A stretch of 7,465 nucleotides of DNA from Candidatus Competibacteraceae bacterium. GTDB lineage: Bacteria; Pseudomonadota; Gammaproteobacteria; Competibacterales; Competibacteraceae. A program made the translations under genes and the position numbers. Below, one piece after another: positions 1 to 6,333 of the stretch. Position 1 is the first letter of the stretch. The number at the start of each line of letters is the position of its first letter. Under the pieces are notes generated by a model. That model did no database searches. It saw nothing but the letters and a program-made list of their open reading frames with translations, and was not told the origin of the DNA. Location of the stretch: NCBI GenBank assembly GCA_020445005.1, contig JAGRHM010000622.1, positions 1 through 7,465 of the forward strand, written 5' to 3'.

Positions 1-158
1 CGCAAGGTTCGCAGGATCAACATCTTCACGATAAAAAGGAGTCTTCGGTTCATTGACTTCTCCGTTAAAAAATCAGCGATTGGTCCAGATGAAGGATAAT
101 CTATCGTCTCAAGGCTGATAAACTTTATAAGCTTTATTAAAATAGACTGTAATCGCAT
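1..158 (-). CDS. Possible 5' end of an unidentified minus-strand gene, or its remnant; frame uncertain, runs off left edge
   Basis: I do not recognise this. Reading leftwards there is a good Shine-Dalgarno (GAGGA, complement of 170-174) before two overlapping ATGs. The ATG at 162-160 has the ideal 7-nt spacing and gives MNAITVYFNKAYKVYQP, then TGA at 111-109. The same frame meets another TGA at 75-73 and is then open to the edge, ending NEPKTPFYREDVDPANLA, which looks protein-like. The ATG at 158-156 (spacing 11) opens a second frame with no stop for 52 codons to the edge, beginning MRLQSILIKL. The stretch is AT-rich and unlike the operon beside it. Only 39 bp separate the 162 start from the next gene's start, little room for two divergent promoters. 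It may be a real partial gene in the second frame, a frame-disrupted pseudogene, or chance. Confidence 0.25.
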   Translation of the reverse strand, partial: MRLQSILIKLIKFISLETIDYPSSGPIADFLTEKSMNRRLLFIVKMLILRTL

Positions 159-169
159 TCATTTTATTT

Positions 170-174
170 TCCTC
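170..174 (-). promoter_or_regulatory. Shine-Dalgarno-like site for the left-edge minus-strand reading frame
   Basis: The minus strand reads GAGGA here, 7 nt before the ATG at 162-160 and 11 nt before the ATG at 158-156. It is the main reason to consider translation leftwards from this point. It could be a chance purine run in AT-rich DNA. Confidence 0.3.
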
Positions 175-201
175 ATTCGCCGGCAGGCACAGGGGGAGAA
201 A

Positions 202-1980
202 ATGTCGCCACGTAACCCTATCCTGATCGTTGACGACCAACGGGATAACTTGCTTGTTCTGGAAGATTTGCTGGGCGCTACCTACGAGGTCCATGAAGCG
301 AGGACAGGCCAGGAAGCCCTGGAGTATCTGGCAAGAGGAGGCGCTGCTGACCTGATCCTGCTCGATGTCGTCATGCCGAATCTGGACGGCTTCGAGGTCT
401 GTCGTCGCCTCAAAGCGGACCCGGCGACCCGGGAGATTCCGGTCGTTTTCCTGACCGCACTGGACAACATCGAAGCAGAAGAGCTGGGCTTGTCTCTGGG
501 TGCGGAAGACTTCATCCACAAGCCGTTTTCGCCGCCGATTGTGCTCGCGCGGGTGCGCAACCACCTGAAGTTGCGCCGCGCCAATCGACTATTGCGAAAA
601 CGCGGTGAAGACCTGGAGCGGCAAGTCGCGGAGCGCACCGCAACCTTGCAGGCCACCAACCAGCAACTCTGCCAGGAAATCGACCAGCGTAAACAGACTG
701 AAGAGGCTCTACGCCAGAGTGAGGCTCGCTTTCAAGGACTCTTGTCCACGGCGTCGGATTGGTATTGGGAACAGGACGACCAGTTTCGGTTCACCTTTCT
801 TTCCATCGGCTTGACGCAAACCGCGGCTTCGCAAGACTTGTTTATGGGCAAGACCTGCTGGGAGTTGCCCGTCGATCTGGAGTCCACTGACTGGGCGGCG
901 CATCGTGCCTTGCTGGAAGCGCATCAACCGTTTCGGGATCTTGAATACCAAATCGAGAAAACGCCTGGCGATAAGCGCTGGTTTAAAGTCAACGGTCAAC
1001 CGCTGTTCGACGCAGCGGGACAGTTTATCGGTTATCGCGGGACGGGACGGGATTTTACGGCGCAGAAGCGCGCAGAAGCCGAGCGAGAAACCCTGTACCA
1101 GACACTGGCGGAGACCAACGCCAAGCTCAATGCCGAAATTGAGCAGCGTCAGCAAATGGAAATGGAACTGCATCTGGCGCAGAAGCTGGAGGCGGTGGGG
1201 CGACTGGCGGCAGGGATCGCACACGAGATTAATACGCCGATCCAGTATGTCGGCGACAGCGTACATTTTCTCCAGACGGCCTTTGAAGACTTGCAAGCGC
1301 TGCTAGACCGCTACCGGGAAGGGGGCGAAGCGCTGGTGCGCTATCCAGAACAGGCCACGCTGGTCGCCGCCATCCGGGAAGCTGAGGAACTGGCCGATCT
1401 GGAGTACCTGCGGGAAAATGTGCCGCCAGCCTTCGAGCGCACCCTGGCGGGGATCGGCCACGTAGCGAATATCGTGCGAGCCATGAAGGAATTTGCCCAC
1501 CCTGACCAGCGGGACAAGACGCTGGCCGACCTGAACAAGGCGCTCCTCAATACGCTGATGGTGGCGCGCAATGAATACAAGTACGTCGCTGATGCGGAAA
1601 CTCACCTCGGCGAACTGCCGTCCGTGTCGCGCTACCCCAGCGACCTCAATCAGGTGTTTCTTAACCTGGTGGTCAATGCCGGCCACGCCATTGCCGAAGT
1701 AGTGGGCGACGGGCCGGAGCGGGGCCGGATCACCGTCTCGACCCGCCTGGACGGCGATTGGGCAGAGGTCGCTATCGCCGACACCGGCGGCGGTATTCCA
1801 GAAGCGATTCGCAACCGGGTGTACGACCCGTTTTTTACCACCAAAGAGGTGGGGCGGGGAACAGGACAGGGTTTGGCGATCGCCCGCTCCATCGTCGTGG
1901 ACAAGCATAAAGGCACCCTGCATTTCGACAGTGTCCCCGGCCAGGGCACGACCTTCTACATCCGCCTCCCTATTGATTGA
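202..1980 (+). CDS. Soluble hybrid sensor histidine kinase: N-terminal receiver, PAS, HisKA-like and HATPase_c
   Basis: A 592-residue two-component kinase with no membrane segment, so it probably acts in the cytoplasm. Residues about 5-122 are a receiver with acidic pair D11/D12, phospho-acceptor D55 (LLDVVMPNLDG), T85 and K107. A charged coiled coil (about 126-174) leads to a PAS domain (about 175-287, ending GYRGTGRDFT). A second short coil leads to the H-box GIAHEINTPIQ with phospho-accepting H341. About 130 mostly helical residues separate the H-box from the ATPase N-box (NLVVNA, N492), longer than in a minimal kinase. The G1 motif DTGGGIP (D527), DPFFTTK and the G2 motif GRGTGQGL (551-558) are intact, so the kinase should be active. 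The start ATG has GGGGGAG just upstream. It heads a three-gene operon with two receiver proteins, its likely phosphotransfer partners. The PAS ligand and input signal cannot be read from the sequence. Confidence 0.95.
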   Translation: MSPRNPILIVDDQRDNLLVLEDLLGATYEVHEARTGQEALEYLARGGAADLILLDVVMPNLDGFEVCRRLKADPATREIPVVFLTALDNIEAEELGLSLGAEDFIHKPFSPPIVLARVRNHLKLRRANRLLRKRGEDLERQVAERTATLQATNQQLCQEIDQRKQTEEALRQSEARFQGLLSTASDWYWEQDDQFRFTFLSIGLTQTAASQDLFMGKTCWELPVDLESTDWAAHRALLEAHQPFRDLEYQIEKTPGDKRWFKVNGQPLFDAAGQFIGYRGTGRDFTAQKRAEAERETLYQTLAETNAKLNAEIEQRQQMEMELHLAQKLEAVGRLAAGIAHEINTPIQYVGDSVHFLQTAFEDLQALLDRYREGGEALVRYPEQATLVAAIREAEELADLEYLRENVPPAFERTLAGIGHVANIVRAMKEFAHPDQRDKTLADLNKALLNTLMVARNEYKYVADAETHLGELPSVSRYPSDLNQVFLNLVVNAGHAIAEVVGDGPERGRITVSTRLDGDWAEVAIADTGGGIPEAIRNRVYDPFFTTKEVGRGTGQGLAIARSIVVDKHKGTLHFDSVPGQGTTFYIRLPID

Positions 1981-1984
1981 CGGC

Positions 1985-1990
1985 AAGGAG
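1985..1990 (+). promoter_or_regulatory. Shine-Dalgarno AAGGAG that fixes the start of the HDOD gene
   Basis: AAGGAG lies 7 nt before the ATG at 1998. This supports 1998 rather than the in-frame TTG at 1977, which lies inside the preceding gene and would add seven residues ahead of the conserved receiver start MKSILFVDDEPN. Confidence 0.8.
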
Positions 1991-1997
1991 CGTTGAT

Positions 1998-3200
1998 ATG
2001 AAAAGTATCCTGTTCGTAGACGACGAACCCAATATCCTGGAAGGATTACGCAATTTGCTGCGTCGCTACCGCCGCAAATGGGACATGGCCTTTGCAGCCG
2101 GCGGACCGGCGGCGCTGGAATTGCTGAAAACCCAAAGTTTCGATGTCATCGTTTCCGACATGCGCATGCCAGAAGTCGATGGCGCCGCATTGCTAACGCA
2201 TGTGCAAAACCAGTATCCCCGCACGGTGCGGATCGTTCTGTCGGGTCACACGGAGCTGGAAACGGCGCTGCAAGCCATTCCGGTCGCGCATCAGTTTCTC
2301 AACAAGCCTTGCGATGCGGCCGAACTGGAAAACGTGGTCGAGCGCGCCTGTACCCTGCAATCTCTGGTCGAAGACCCGAAAATTCGCCGCGTCATCGGGG
2401 GCATCCAGCAGTTGCCAGCCCTGCCCCGCGTCTATCATCGGCTCATGCAGGCCCTGGCCAGCGAATGCACCCAGGCTGATGACGTAGCCGCCCTGCTCCA
2501 GCAGGACATGGCGATTTGCGCCAAGCTGCTGCAAGTGGTCAACTCCGCCTTCTTTCGAGCCGCCCGGCGGGTTACCAGCATTGAGGAGGCCGTGCGCTAT
2601 CTGGGATTTACCATGGTGCGCAATCTGGTGCTGACCATCGAAGTATTTCAGGTTGGCCAACAATCTGCCGTCTTTTCATTCGATGCCTTGCAGCAGCACT
2701 CGCTGCGCGTCGCCGGTCTCGCCCGCGAACTCGTCGCCGACCCGCGTTACGCCGACGATGCCTTTATGGCCGGTATGCTGCACGATATTGGCAAGTTGGT
2801 GCTGGCTTTACAGCTCCCGGACAAATTTCAACAAATCTGCGAACAAACGCGCCGGAGCCAGCGGCCGTTGTGGCAAATGGAACAGGAGTCGCTCGGCGTT
2901 TCGCACGCTCAAATCGGCGCTTATTTACTTGGCTTGTGGGGGTTGCCTTATCCGATCATCGAAGCCGCCGCCTATCATCATCTGCCACATGCCGTACCAC
3001 CGTACCAGTTCGACGTGCTGGCGGCGGTCTACGTAGCCAACGGTTTGGTGCATGAAACCTCAGTTGCCAATAGTTGGCCTTTGGAGCCTTGGGATACCGG
3101 ATACCTGGACACACTGGGCGTACTCGACAAGCTGGAAAGCTGGCGGGCGCTGGCCAAAGCCCAGGTCGATGCATTGACCGGGAGTGACCAGGATGACTGA
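1998..3200 (+). CDS. Response regulator with receiver and HDOD output domain
   Basis: A 400-residue cytoplasmic response regulator. Residues 1-118 are a receiver with D8/D9, phospho-acceptor D54 (SDMRMP), S82 and K103 (NKPCD). Residues about 135-335 are an HDOD domain, an HD-related helical fold usually used for protein interaction in signalling and often lacking demonstrated enzyme activity. It starts at QQLPALPRVYHRLM, continues through DVAALLQQDMAICAKLLQVVNSAFF, and includes H234 (HSLRVAGLA), MLHDIGKL (H262/D263), SHAQIGAYLLGLWGLP and YHHLPH (H327/H328). These match the ordinary HDOD consensus. About 60 residues follow without a recognised domain. The gene lies 17 bp after the kinase and overlaps the next gene by 8 bp, so the three are probably co-transcribed. 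The kinase is the likely phosphodonor. The downstream target is unknown. Confidence 0.93.
   Translation: MKSILFVDDEPNILEGLRNLLRRYRRKWDMAFAAGGPAALELLKTQSFDVIVSDMRMPEVDGAALLTHVQNQYPRTVRIVLSGHTELETALQAIPVAHQFLNKPCDAAELENVVERACTLQSLVEDPKIRRVIGGIQQLPALPRVYHRLMQALASECTQADDVAALLQQDMAICAKLLQVVNSAFFRAARRVTSIEEAVRYLGFTMVRNLVLTIEVFQVGQQSAVFSFDALQQHSLRVAGLARELVADPRYADDAFMAGMLHDIGKLVLALQLPDKFQQICEQTRRSQRPLWQMEQESLGVSHAQIGAYLLGLWGLPYPIIEAAAYHHLPHAVPPYQFDVLAAVYVANGLVHETSVANSWPLEPWDTGYLDTLGVLDKLESWRALAKAQVDALTGSDQDD
3180..3184 (+). promoter_or_regulatory. Shine-Dalgarno GGGAG that fixes the start of the third signalling gene
   Basis: GGGAG lies 8 nt before the ATG at 3193, inside the end of the HDOD gene. 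The in-frame GTG at 3184 overlaps this site and is therefore unlikely to be the start. Confidence 0.7.
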
Positions 3201-4350
3201 GCGTCCAAAGATCCTGTGCGTCGACGACGAACCCAATGTGTTGGAAGGCTTAAAATTGCACTTGCGCCGTCATTACACTGTTCACACCGCTACCGGCGGC
3301 CCACTAGCGCTGGAGTGTTTGGAGCGGGAAGGTCCTTTTGCCGTGGTCTTGTCGGACATGCGGATGCCGGGGATGGATGGCGCGACCTTGCTGGGCCAAA
3401 TCCGTCGGCGCAGTCCCGACACCACACGGATGTTGTTGACCGGTCACGCTGATCTCGACTCGGCCATTGCGGCCGTTAATGAAGGTCAGTTATTCCGTTT
3501 TCTGCTCAAACCCTGCCCGCCGCCGACATTACTCCAGGCGTTCGAGGCCGGCATTGCTCAATACCGGCTGCTCACTGCCGAGCGGGTGCTGTTGGAGCAA
3601 ACGCTGCGGGGCGTCATTCAGACGCTGACCAACATTCTGGCCCTCACTCACCCGGTCGCCTTTGGCCGCGCCAACCGCCTCAAACGCCATGCAGTGGACC
3701 TGGCCAGGCAAATCGGCATTCACCAGGATTTATGGCCGTTGGAAGTGGCGGCCATGCTGTCGCAAATCGGCTGTATCATCCTGCCGGATGAGACGCTGGA
3801 GAAACTGTATCAGGGCGGAGTTCCCGGCGAGAAAGAGCGGGCCATGCTGGAGCGGGTGCCTACAGTCACCGAGCAGCTCCTGGGCAACATCCCCCGCCTG
3901 GAAGCGGTGCTGTCCATTCTCGGTAATCGGGACAAACTCTATCGGTTCGATCCGGCCAAGCTCGACGCTGTTCACGTCGGTGGACCGATCCTGAAACTCG
4001 TCGGCGATTTCGACACCTTGATCAACCAGGGAAATTCGGCGGAACTGGCGCTTGATACCTTGCGGAGCCGGTCTGGGCGCTATGATCCAACCCTGCTTGA
4101 TGCCTTCGCCGCCATACGTAGTCCGACCGGCCAGCGGCGCGCGATCAAGGAAGTCGCCATTTTGGCGCTCCAAATAGGCATGATATTTGCTGAAGACGTG
4201 CGCGCCAAGACCGGCGTCCTGCTGGTTACGCGCGGGCATGAAGTGACGCCGGGATTGTTGGAGCGCCTCCACAATTTGCAGGGTGTGGAAACTTTGCCGC
4301 CGGTAAAAGTGGTCATGGCGACTGCTGCTGCGGACGCTGCGGACGGTTGA
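3193..4350 (+). CDS. Response regulator with receiver and degenerate, probably non-catalytic HD/HD-GYP-like domain
   Basis: A 385-residue protein. Residues 1-125 are a complete receiver: D11/D12, phospho-acceptor D55 (SDMRMPGMDG), T83 and K106 (LLKPC). Residues about 130-310 follow the helical layout of HD-GYP-type regulators: HPVAFGRANRLKRHAVDLA, then LEVAAMLSQIGCIILP, then LEKLYQGGVPGEKERAMLERVP. Where active members have the HD dyad in LHDIGK, this protein has S190-Q191 (LSQIGC), and I find no HHE..DG.GYP motif. It therefore probably does not cleave cyclic-di-GMP. Residues about 319-375 (ALQIGMIFAEDV, then GHEVTPGLLERL) resemble the small C-terminal domain seen in some HD-type regulators. 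The ATG overlaps the end of the HDOD gene by 8 bp, suggesting translational coupling. Its receiver shares VDDEPN, LEGL and SDMRMP with the HDOD protein's receiver, so the two probably arose by duplication or compete for the same kinase. Confidence 0.9.
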   Translation: MTERPKILCVDDEPNVLEGLKLHLRRHYTVHTATGGPLALECLEREGPFAVVLSDMRMPGMDGATLLGQIRRRSPDTTRMLLTGHADLDSAIAAVNEGQLFRFLLKPCPPPTLLQAFEAGIAQYRLLTAERVLLEQTLRGVIQTLTNILALTHPVAFGRANRLKRHAVDLARQIGIHQDLWPLEVAAMLSQIGCIILPDETLEKLYQGGVPGEKERAMLERVPTVTEQLLGNIPRLEAVLSILGNRDKLYRFDPAKLDAVHVGGPILKLVGDFDTLINQGNSAELALDTLRSRSGRYDPTLLDAFAAIRSPTGQRRAIKEVAILALQIGMIFAEDVRAKTGVLLVTRGHEVTPGLLERLHNLQGVETLPPVKVVMATAAADAADG

Positions 4351-4377
4351 TAGCTCCTCCTGCCGCGTCTGAGTTTG

Positions 4378-4407
4378 CGTGGATCATAAATTACCACGAT
4401 CATAAAT
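4378..4407. repeat. Weak hairpin and 10-bp direct repeat in the convergent gap
   Basis: CGTGG (4378-4382) and CCACG (4394-4398) form a 5-bp stem with an 11-nt AT-rich loop. GATCATAAAT occurs twice, at 4382-4391 and 4398-4407, the second copy running into the 3' end of the tetR-family gene. This could serve as a weak bidirectional terminator for the convergent genes, but the stem is short and no clear T-run follows on either strand. Confidence 0.25.
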
Positions 4408-5026
4408 CCGTCCCTCTCGCACGCAACCCGGTCAGGTAGGCATCGATAATAGCCGAGGCGTACTCAGCGAGTGGAAACAGACTGGGTTCCAGCGTCCAAT
4501 TGACCATTAATCCGTCGACCAGGGCCATCACCCCGACCGCCGCCTGGTGAGGACAGAGCGTTGTCGGCAACCGATCCTGTTCCTGGGCATAACGCATGGC
4601 TTCCTCCAACAGGGCAATAAACCGGCGTCCGCATTCCAGATGGCTATCGCGGATAGCAGCCATTTCATCCACGTATTCGCATTTGTGCCAAGCGATTTCC
4701 AGAACTCGCTGATACTGAGGATTACAGGCTAACCGTTGCAGAAAGCCCACTGCCAGCTCGCGGATAAAGTGGAGTGGGTCATTTTGCCGCTGCATATCCG
4801 CCTGGCCACGCGCTTCCTCCGGATCGAACACTCGGCGGATCATGGCGTCGTATAAATCCGCCTTGTTGCGGAAATGCCAATAGATCGCACCTCGCGTCAC
4901 CCCGGCTTCAGTAGCGACCTGATTCAGAGAGGTGCGGGAAACGCCCTGGTGTTGAAATACCTGTTCAGCGGCATCCAGAATCCGGTGACGGGTTTCCTGG
5001 GCTTCTTCCTTGGTCTTTCTGACCAT
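4400..5026 (-). CDS. acrR: TetR-family transcriptional repressor, AcrR-like, divergent from an RND efflux operon
   Basis: A 208-residue TetR-family repressor, close to the length of E. coli AcrR (about 215). The N-terminus (MVRKTKEEAQETRHRILDAA) and the helix-turn-helix at about residues 33-53 (LNQVATEAGVTRGAIYWHF, then NKADLYDAM) closely resemble AcrR and TtgR from memory. The rest is the variable ligand-binding and dimerisation half, where pump substrates usually bind and release the repressor. I chose the ATG at 5026-5024 because AGGAAGG (complement of 5034-5040) lies 7 nt upstream and the protein then begins as in AcrR. A longer form from 5065 would add 13 residues unlike the family. The gene is divergent from the adaptor-pump operon, and a 24-bp palindrome between them closely matches the AcrR operator. 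It probably represses both. The symbol is by resemblance; orthology is not proven. Confidence 0.9.
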   Translation of the reverse strand: MVRKTKEEAQETRHRILDAAEQVFQHQGVSRTSLNQVATEAGVTRGAIYWHFRNKADLYDAMIRRVFDPEEARGQADMQRQNDPLHFIRELAVGFLQRLACNPQYQRVLEIAWHKCEYVDEMAAIRDSHLECGRRFIALLEEAMRYAQEQDRLPTTLCPHQAAVGVMALVDGLMVNWTLEPSLFPLAEYASAIIDAYLTGLRARGTDL

Positions 5027-5033
5027 ATTTATA

Positions 5034-5040
5034 CCTTCCT
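5034..5040 (-). promoter_or_regulatory. Shine-Dalgarno AGGAAGG that fixes the tetR-family start
   Basis: The minus strand reads AGGAAGG, 7 nt before the ATG at 5026-5024. This is a strong site and rules in favour of the shorter 208-residue protein. Confidence 0.8.
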
Positions 5041-5107
5041 CCCTGCCATTGCAGGAGATTTTCAAGCAATGCCTCTTTGGTACCGATTGGTGGATTGCGC
5101 ATCGCTA

Positions 5108-5137
5108 TTTACATACATTCACGAACGTATGTATCAT
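5108..5137 (+). promoter_or_regulatory. Candidate sigma70 promoter of the efflux operon, overlapping the operator
   Basis: TTTACA (5108-5113) and TATCAT (5132-5137) are separated by 18 bp and enclose most of the palindrome. From memory the E. coli acrAB promoter is arranged similarly, with the operator over the -35 region. Bound repressor would exclude RNA polymerase. The hexamers are moderate matches, so the exact promoter is a guess. Confidence 0.45.
5110..5133. promoter_or_regulatory. AcrR-type operator, 24-bp imperfect palindrome
   Basis: The left half is TACATACATTCA (5110-5121) and the right half is CGAACGTATGTA (5122-5133). The halves are complementary at 10 of 12 positions. Compared with the E. 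coli acrAB operator as I remember it, 20 of 24 bases match and all differences fall in the central part, with both outer arms (TACATACATT and GTATGTA) identical. It sits between the divergent AcrR-like gene and the efflux operon, 61 bp before the adaptor start, where a TetR dimer would block both transcription units. Binding by this particular protein is inferred. Confidence 0.85.
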
Positions 5138-5194
5138 ACGCAATGATGGCGTGTACCTCAATCCTGGCTCCGCACACATGGAAAATCCATTCGC

Positions 5195-6325
5195 ATGATT
5201 AAGAAAATCCTTCTGACCTTTGTCGGTCTATTGCTGGTAGCCGGAGCGCTGGCCGGTCTGAAAATCTGGCAATTCCAAACCATGTTCGCTGCCGAGGCCA
5301 ATTCTGCGCAGCCACCCGCGACCATCACGACTGCTGTTGTCCAGCAGAATTCCTGGCAACCGACCCTGAATGCTGTCGGTTCAGTGGTGGCTGTGCAAGG
5401 AGTCACAGTCAGCGCCGAAGTTGCCGGCATGGTCAAGCGGATCGTCTTCGAGTCGGGAGCGAACGTGCGCGCCGGGCAACTGCTGGTGGAACTGGACGAT
5501 GCCGTGGAACAGGCCCAGTTACGCTCGGCCATTGCCAGCGCTGAGCTAGCCCAACTGAACCTGAAGCGGGTTCACGATCTGCGGCCCCGGAACATGGTCT
5601 CGCAATCCGATGTCGACAGCGCCGAAGCCCAGGCTAAGCAGGCGAATGCGCAGGTGGATAACATTCGGGCGGTGATCGCCAAGAAAAGCATTCGCGCGCC
5701 CTTCGCCGGAAGATTGGGCATTCGCCAAATCAATCTCGGCCAGTTCCTCGACAGTGGCGCAGCCATTGTGACTTTGCAGACCCTGGACCCGATTTACGTT
5801 GATTTTGCCCTGCCGCAACAGAACTTTTCCCAACTGCGCGCCGGGATAGCGATACGAGTCAACAGCGACGCCGCGCCGGGCCAGACTTTTATCGGAAAAC
5901 TCAGCGTGATCAGCCCCGAAGTCGATGCGCTTACCCGCACCGTTCGCCTGCGCGCCGCCCTCACGAACCCCGATGGGCGGCTGCAACCGGGCATGTATGC
6001 TAATGTCGCCGCCGTGCTGCCCAATCAAGAGCAGGTATTGATGATTCCAGCCACCGCCGTACTCTATGCCCCCTACGGTGATTCGGTATTCGTTGTTGAG
6101 GAGAAACCGGACGAAAAGACGGGCGCCATCAGCTCAACGCTGGTGCAGAAGTTCGTGCAACTCGGTTCATCCCGTGGGGATTTCATCGTCGTCAATTCCG
6201 GGCTAACCGCCGGTGAGACTGTAGTGAGTACTGGGGTGTTCAAACTGCGCAACGGCATGAAAGTTTTAATAGACAACAAGTTGGCACCAAATTTCCAACT
6301 CGCCCCAAAACCCGCCAACTCCTGA
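5195..6325 (+). CDS. RND efflux periplasmic adaptor subunit (membrane fusion protein)
   Basis: A 376-residue adaptor that would bridge the inner-membrane pump and an outer-membrane channel. Residues about 4-24 form an uncleaved or signal-type membrane helix. There is no cysteine and so no lipobox, unlike lipoprotein adaptors such as AcrA. The lipoyl-like half motif VSAEVAGMVKRIVFESGANV with GQLLVELDD (about 72-102) leads into a short alpha-hairpin (about 103-160, QAQLRSAIASAELAQ to QANAQVDNI). The second lipoyl half follows (IRAPFAGRLGIRQINLGQFL), then a beta-barrel (LDPIYVDFALP, LQPGMYANV) and a membrane-proximal C-terminal part. The ATG has only a weak GGAAAA 9 nt upstream. A tiny frame (MENPFA, 5178-5198) ends in an ATGA overlap with this start. 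The pump gene follows after 8 bp. Confidence 0.94.
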   Translation: MIKKILLTFVGLLLVAGALAGLKIWQFQTMFAAEANSAQPPATITTAVVQQNSWQPTLNAVGSVVAVQGVTVSAEVAGMVKRIVFESGANVRAGQLLVELDDAVEQAQLRSAIASAELAQLNLKRVHDLRPRNMVSQSDVDSAEAQAKQANAQVDNIRAVIAKKSIRAPFAGRLGIRQINLGQFLDSGAAIVTLQTLDPIYVDFALPQQNFSQLRAGIAIRVNSDAAPGQTFIGKLSVISPEVDALTRTVRLRAALTNPDGRLQPGMYANVAAVLPNQEQVLMIPATAVLYAPYGDSVFVVEEKPDEKTGAISSTLVQKFVQLGSSRGDFIVVNSGLTAGETVVSTGVFKLRNGMKVLIDNKLAPNFQLAPKPANS

Positions 6326-6333
6326 TCCCCGCC

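Noticed and set aside
109..564. 151-codon minus-strand frame running across the kinase receiver
   Set aside because: Everything to the right of 201 lies over the strongly supported receiver coding sequence. Only the short piece left of 162 has its own ribosome site.
1303..1986. Long minus-strand frames over the kinase, HDOD and pseudo-HD genes
   Set aside because: They lack domain motifs, are antisense shadows of G+C-rich coding DNA, and overlap genes with intact catalytic or receiver motifs.
1977..1997. TTG start for the HDOD gene overlapping the kinase stop
   Set aside because: The ATG at 1998 has AAGGAG at ideal spacing and begins directly at the conserved receiver strand.
2781..2786. 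HD dyad in the HDOD protein as a sign of phosphodiesterase activity
   Set aside because: LHDIGK followed later by HH is part of the common HDOD consensus as I know it and does not by itself indicate a working metal site.
5024..5065. Longer TetR start adding MKISCNGREEGIN
   Set aside because: The strong AGGAAGG sits 7 nt before the inner ATG, and the AcrR-like N-terminus begins there. The extra residues do not resemble the family.
5047..5071. Inverted repeat CATTGC / GCAATG in the leader of the tetR-family gene
   Set aside because: The stem is only six base pairs with a 13-nt loop and no following T-run. It is too weak to call an operator or attenuator.
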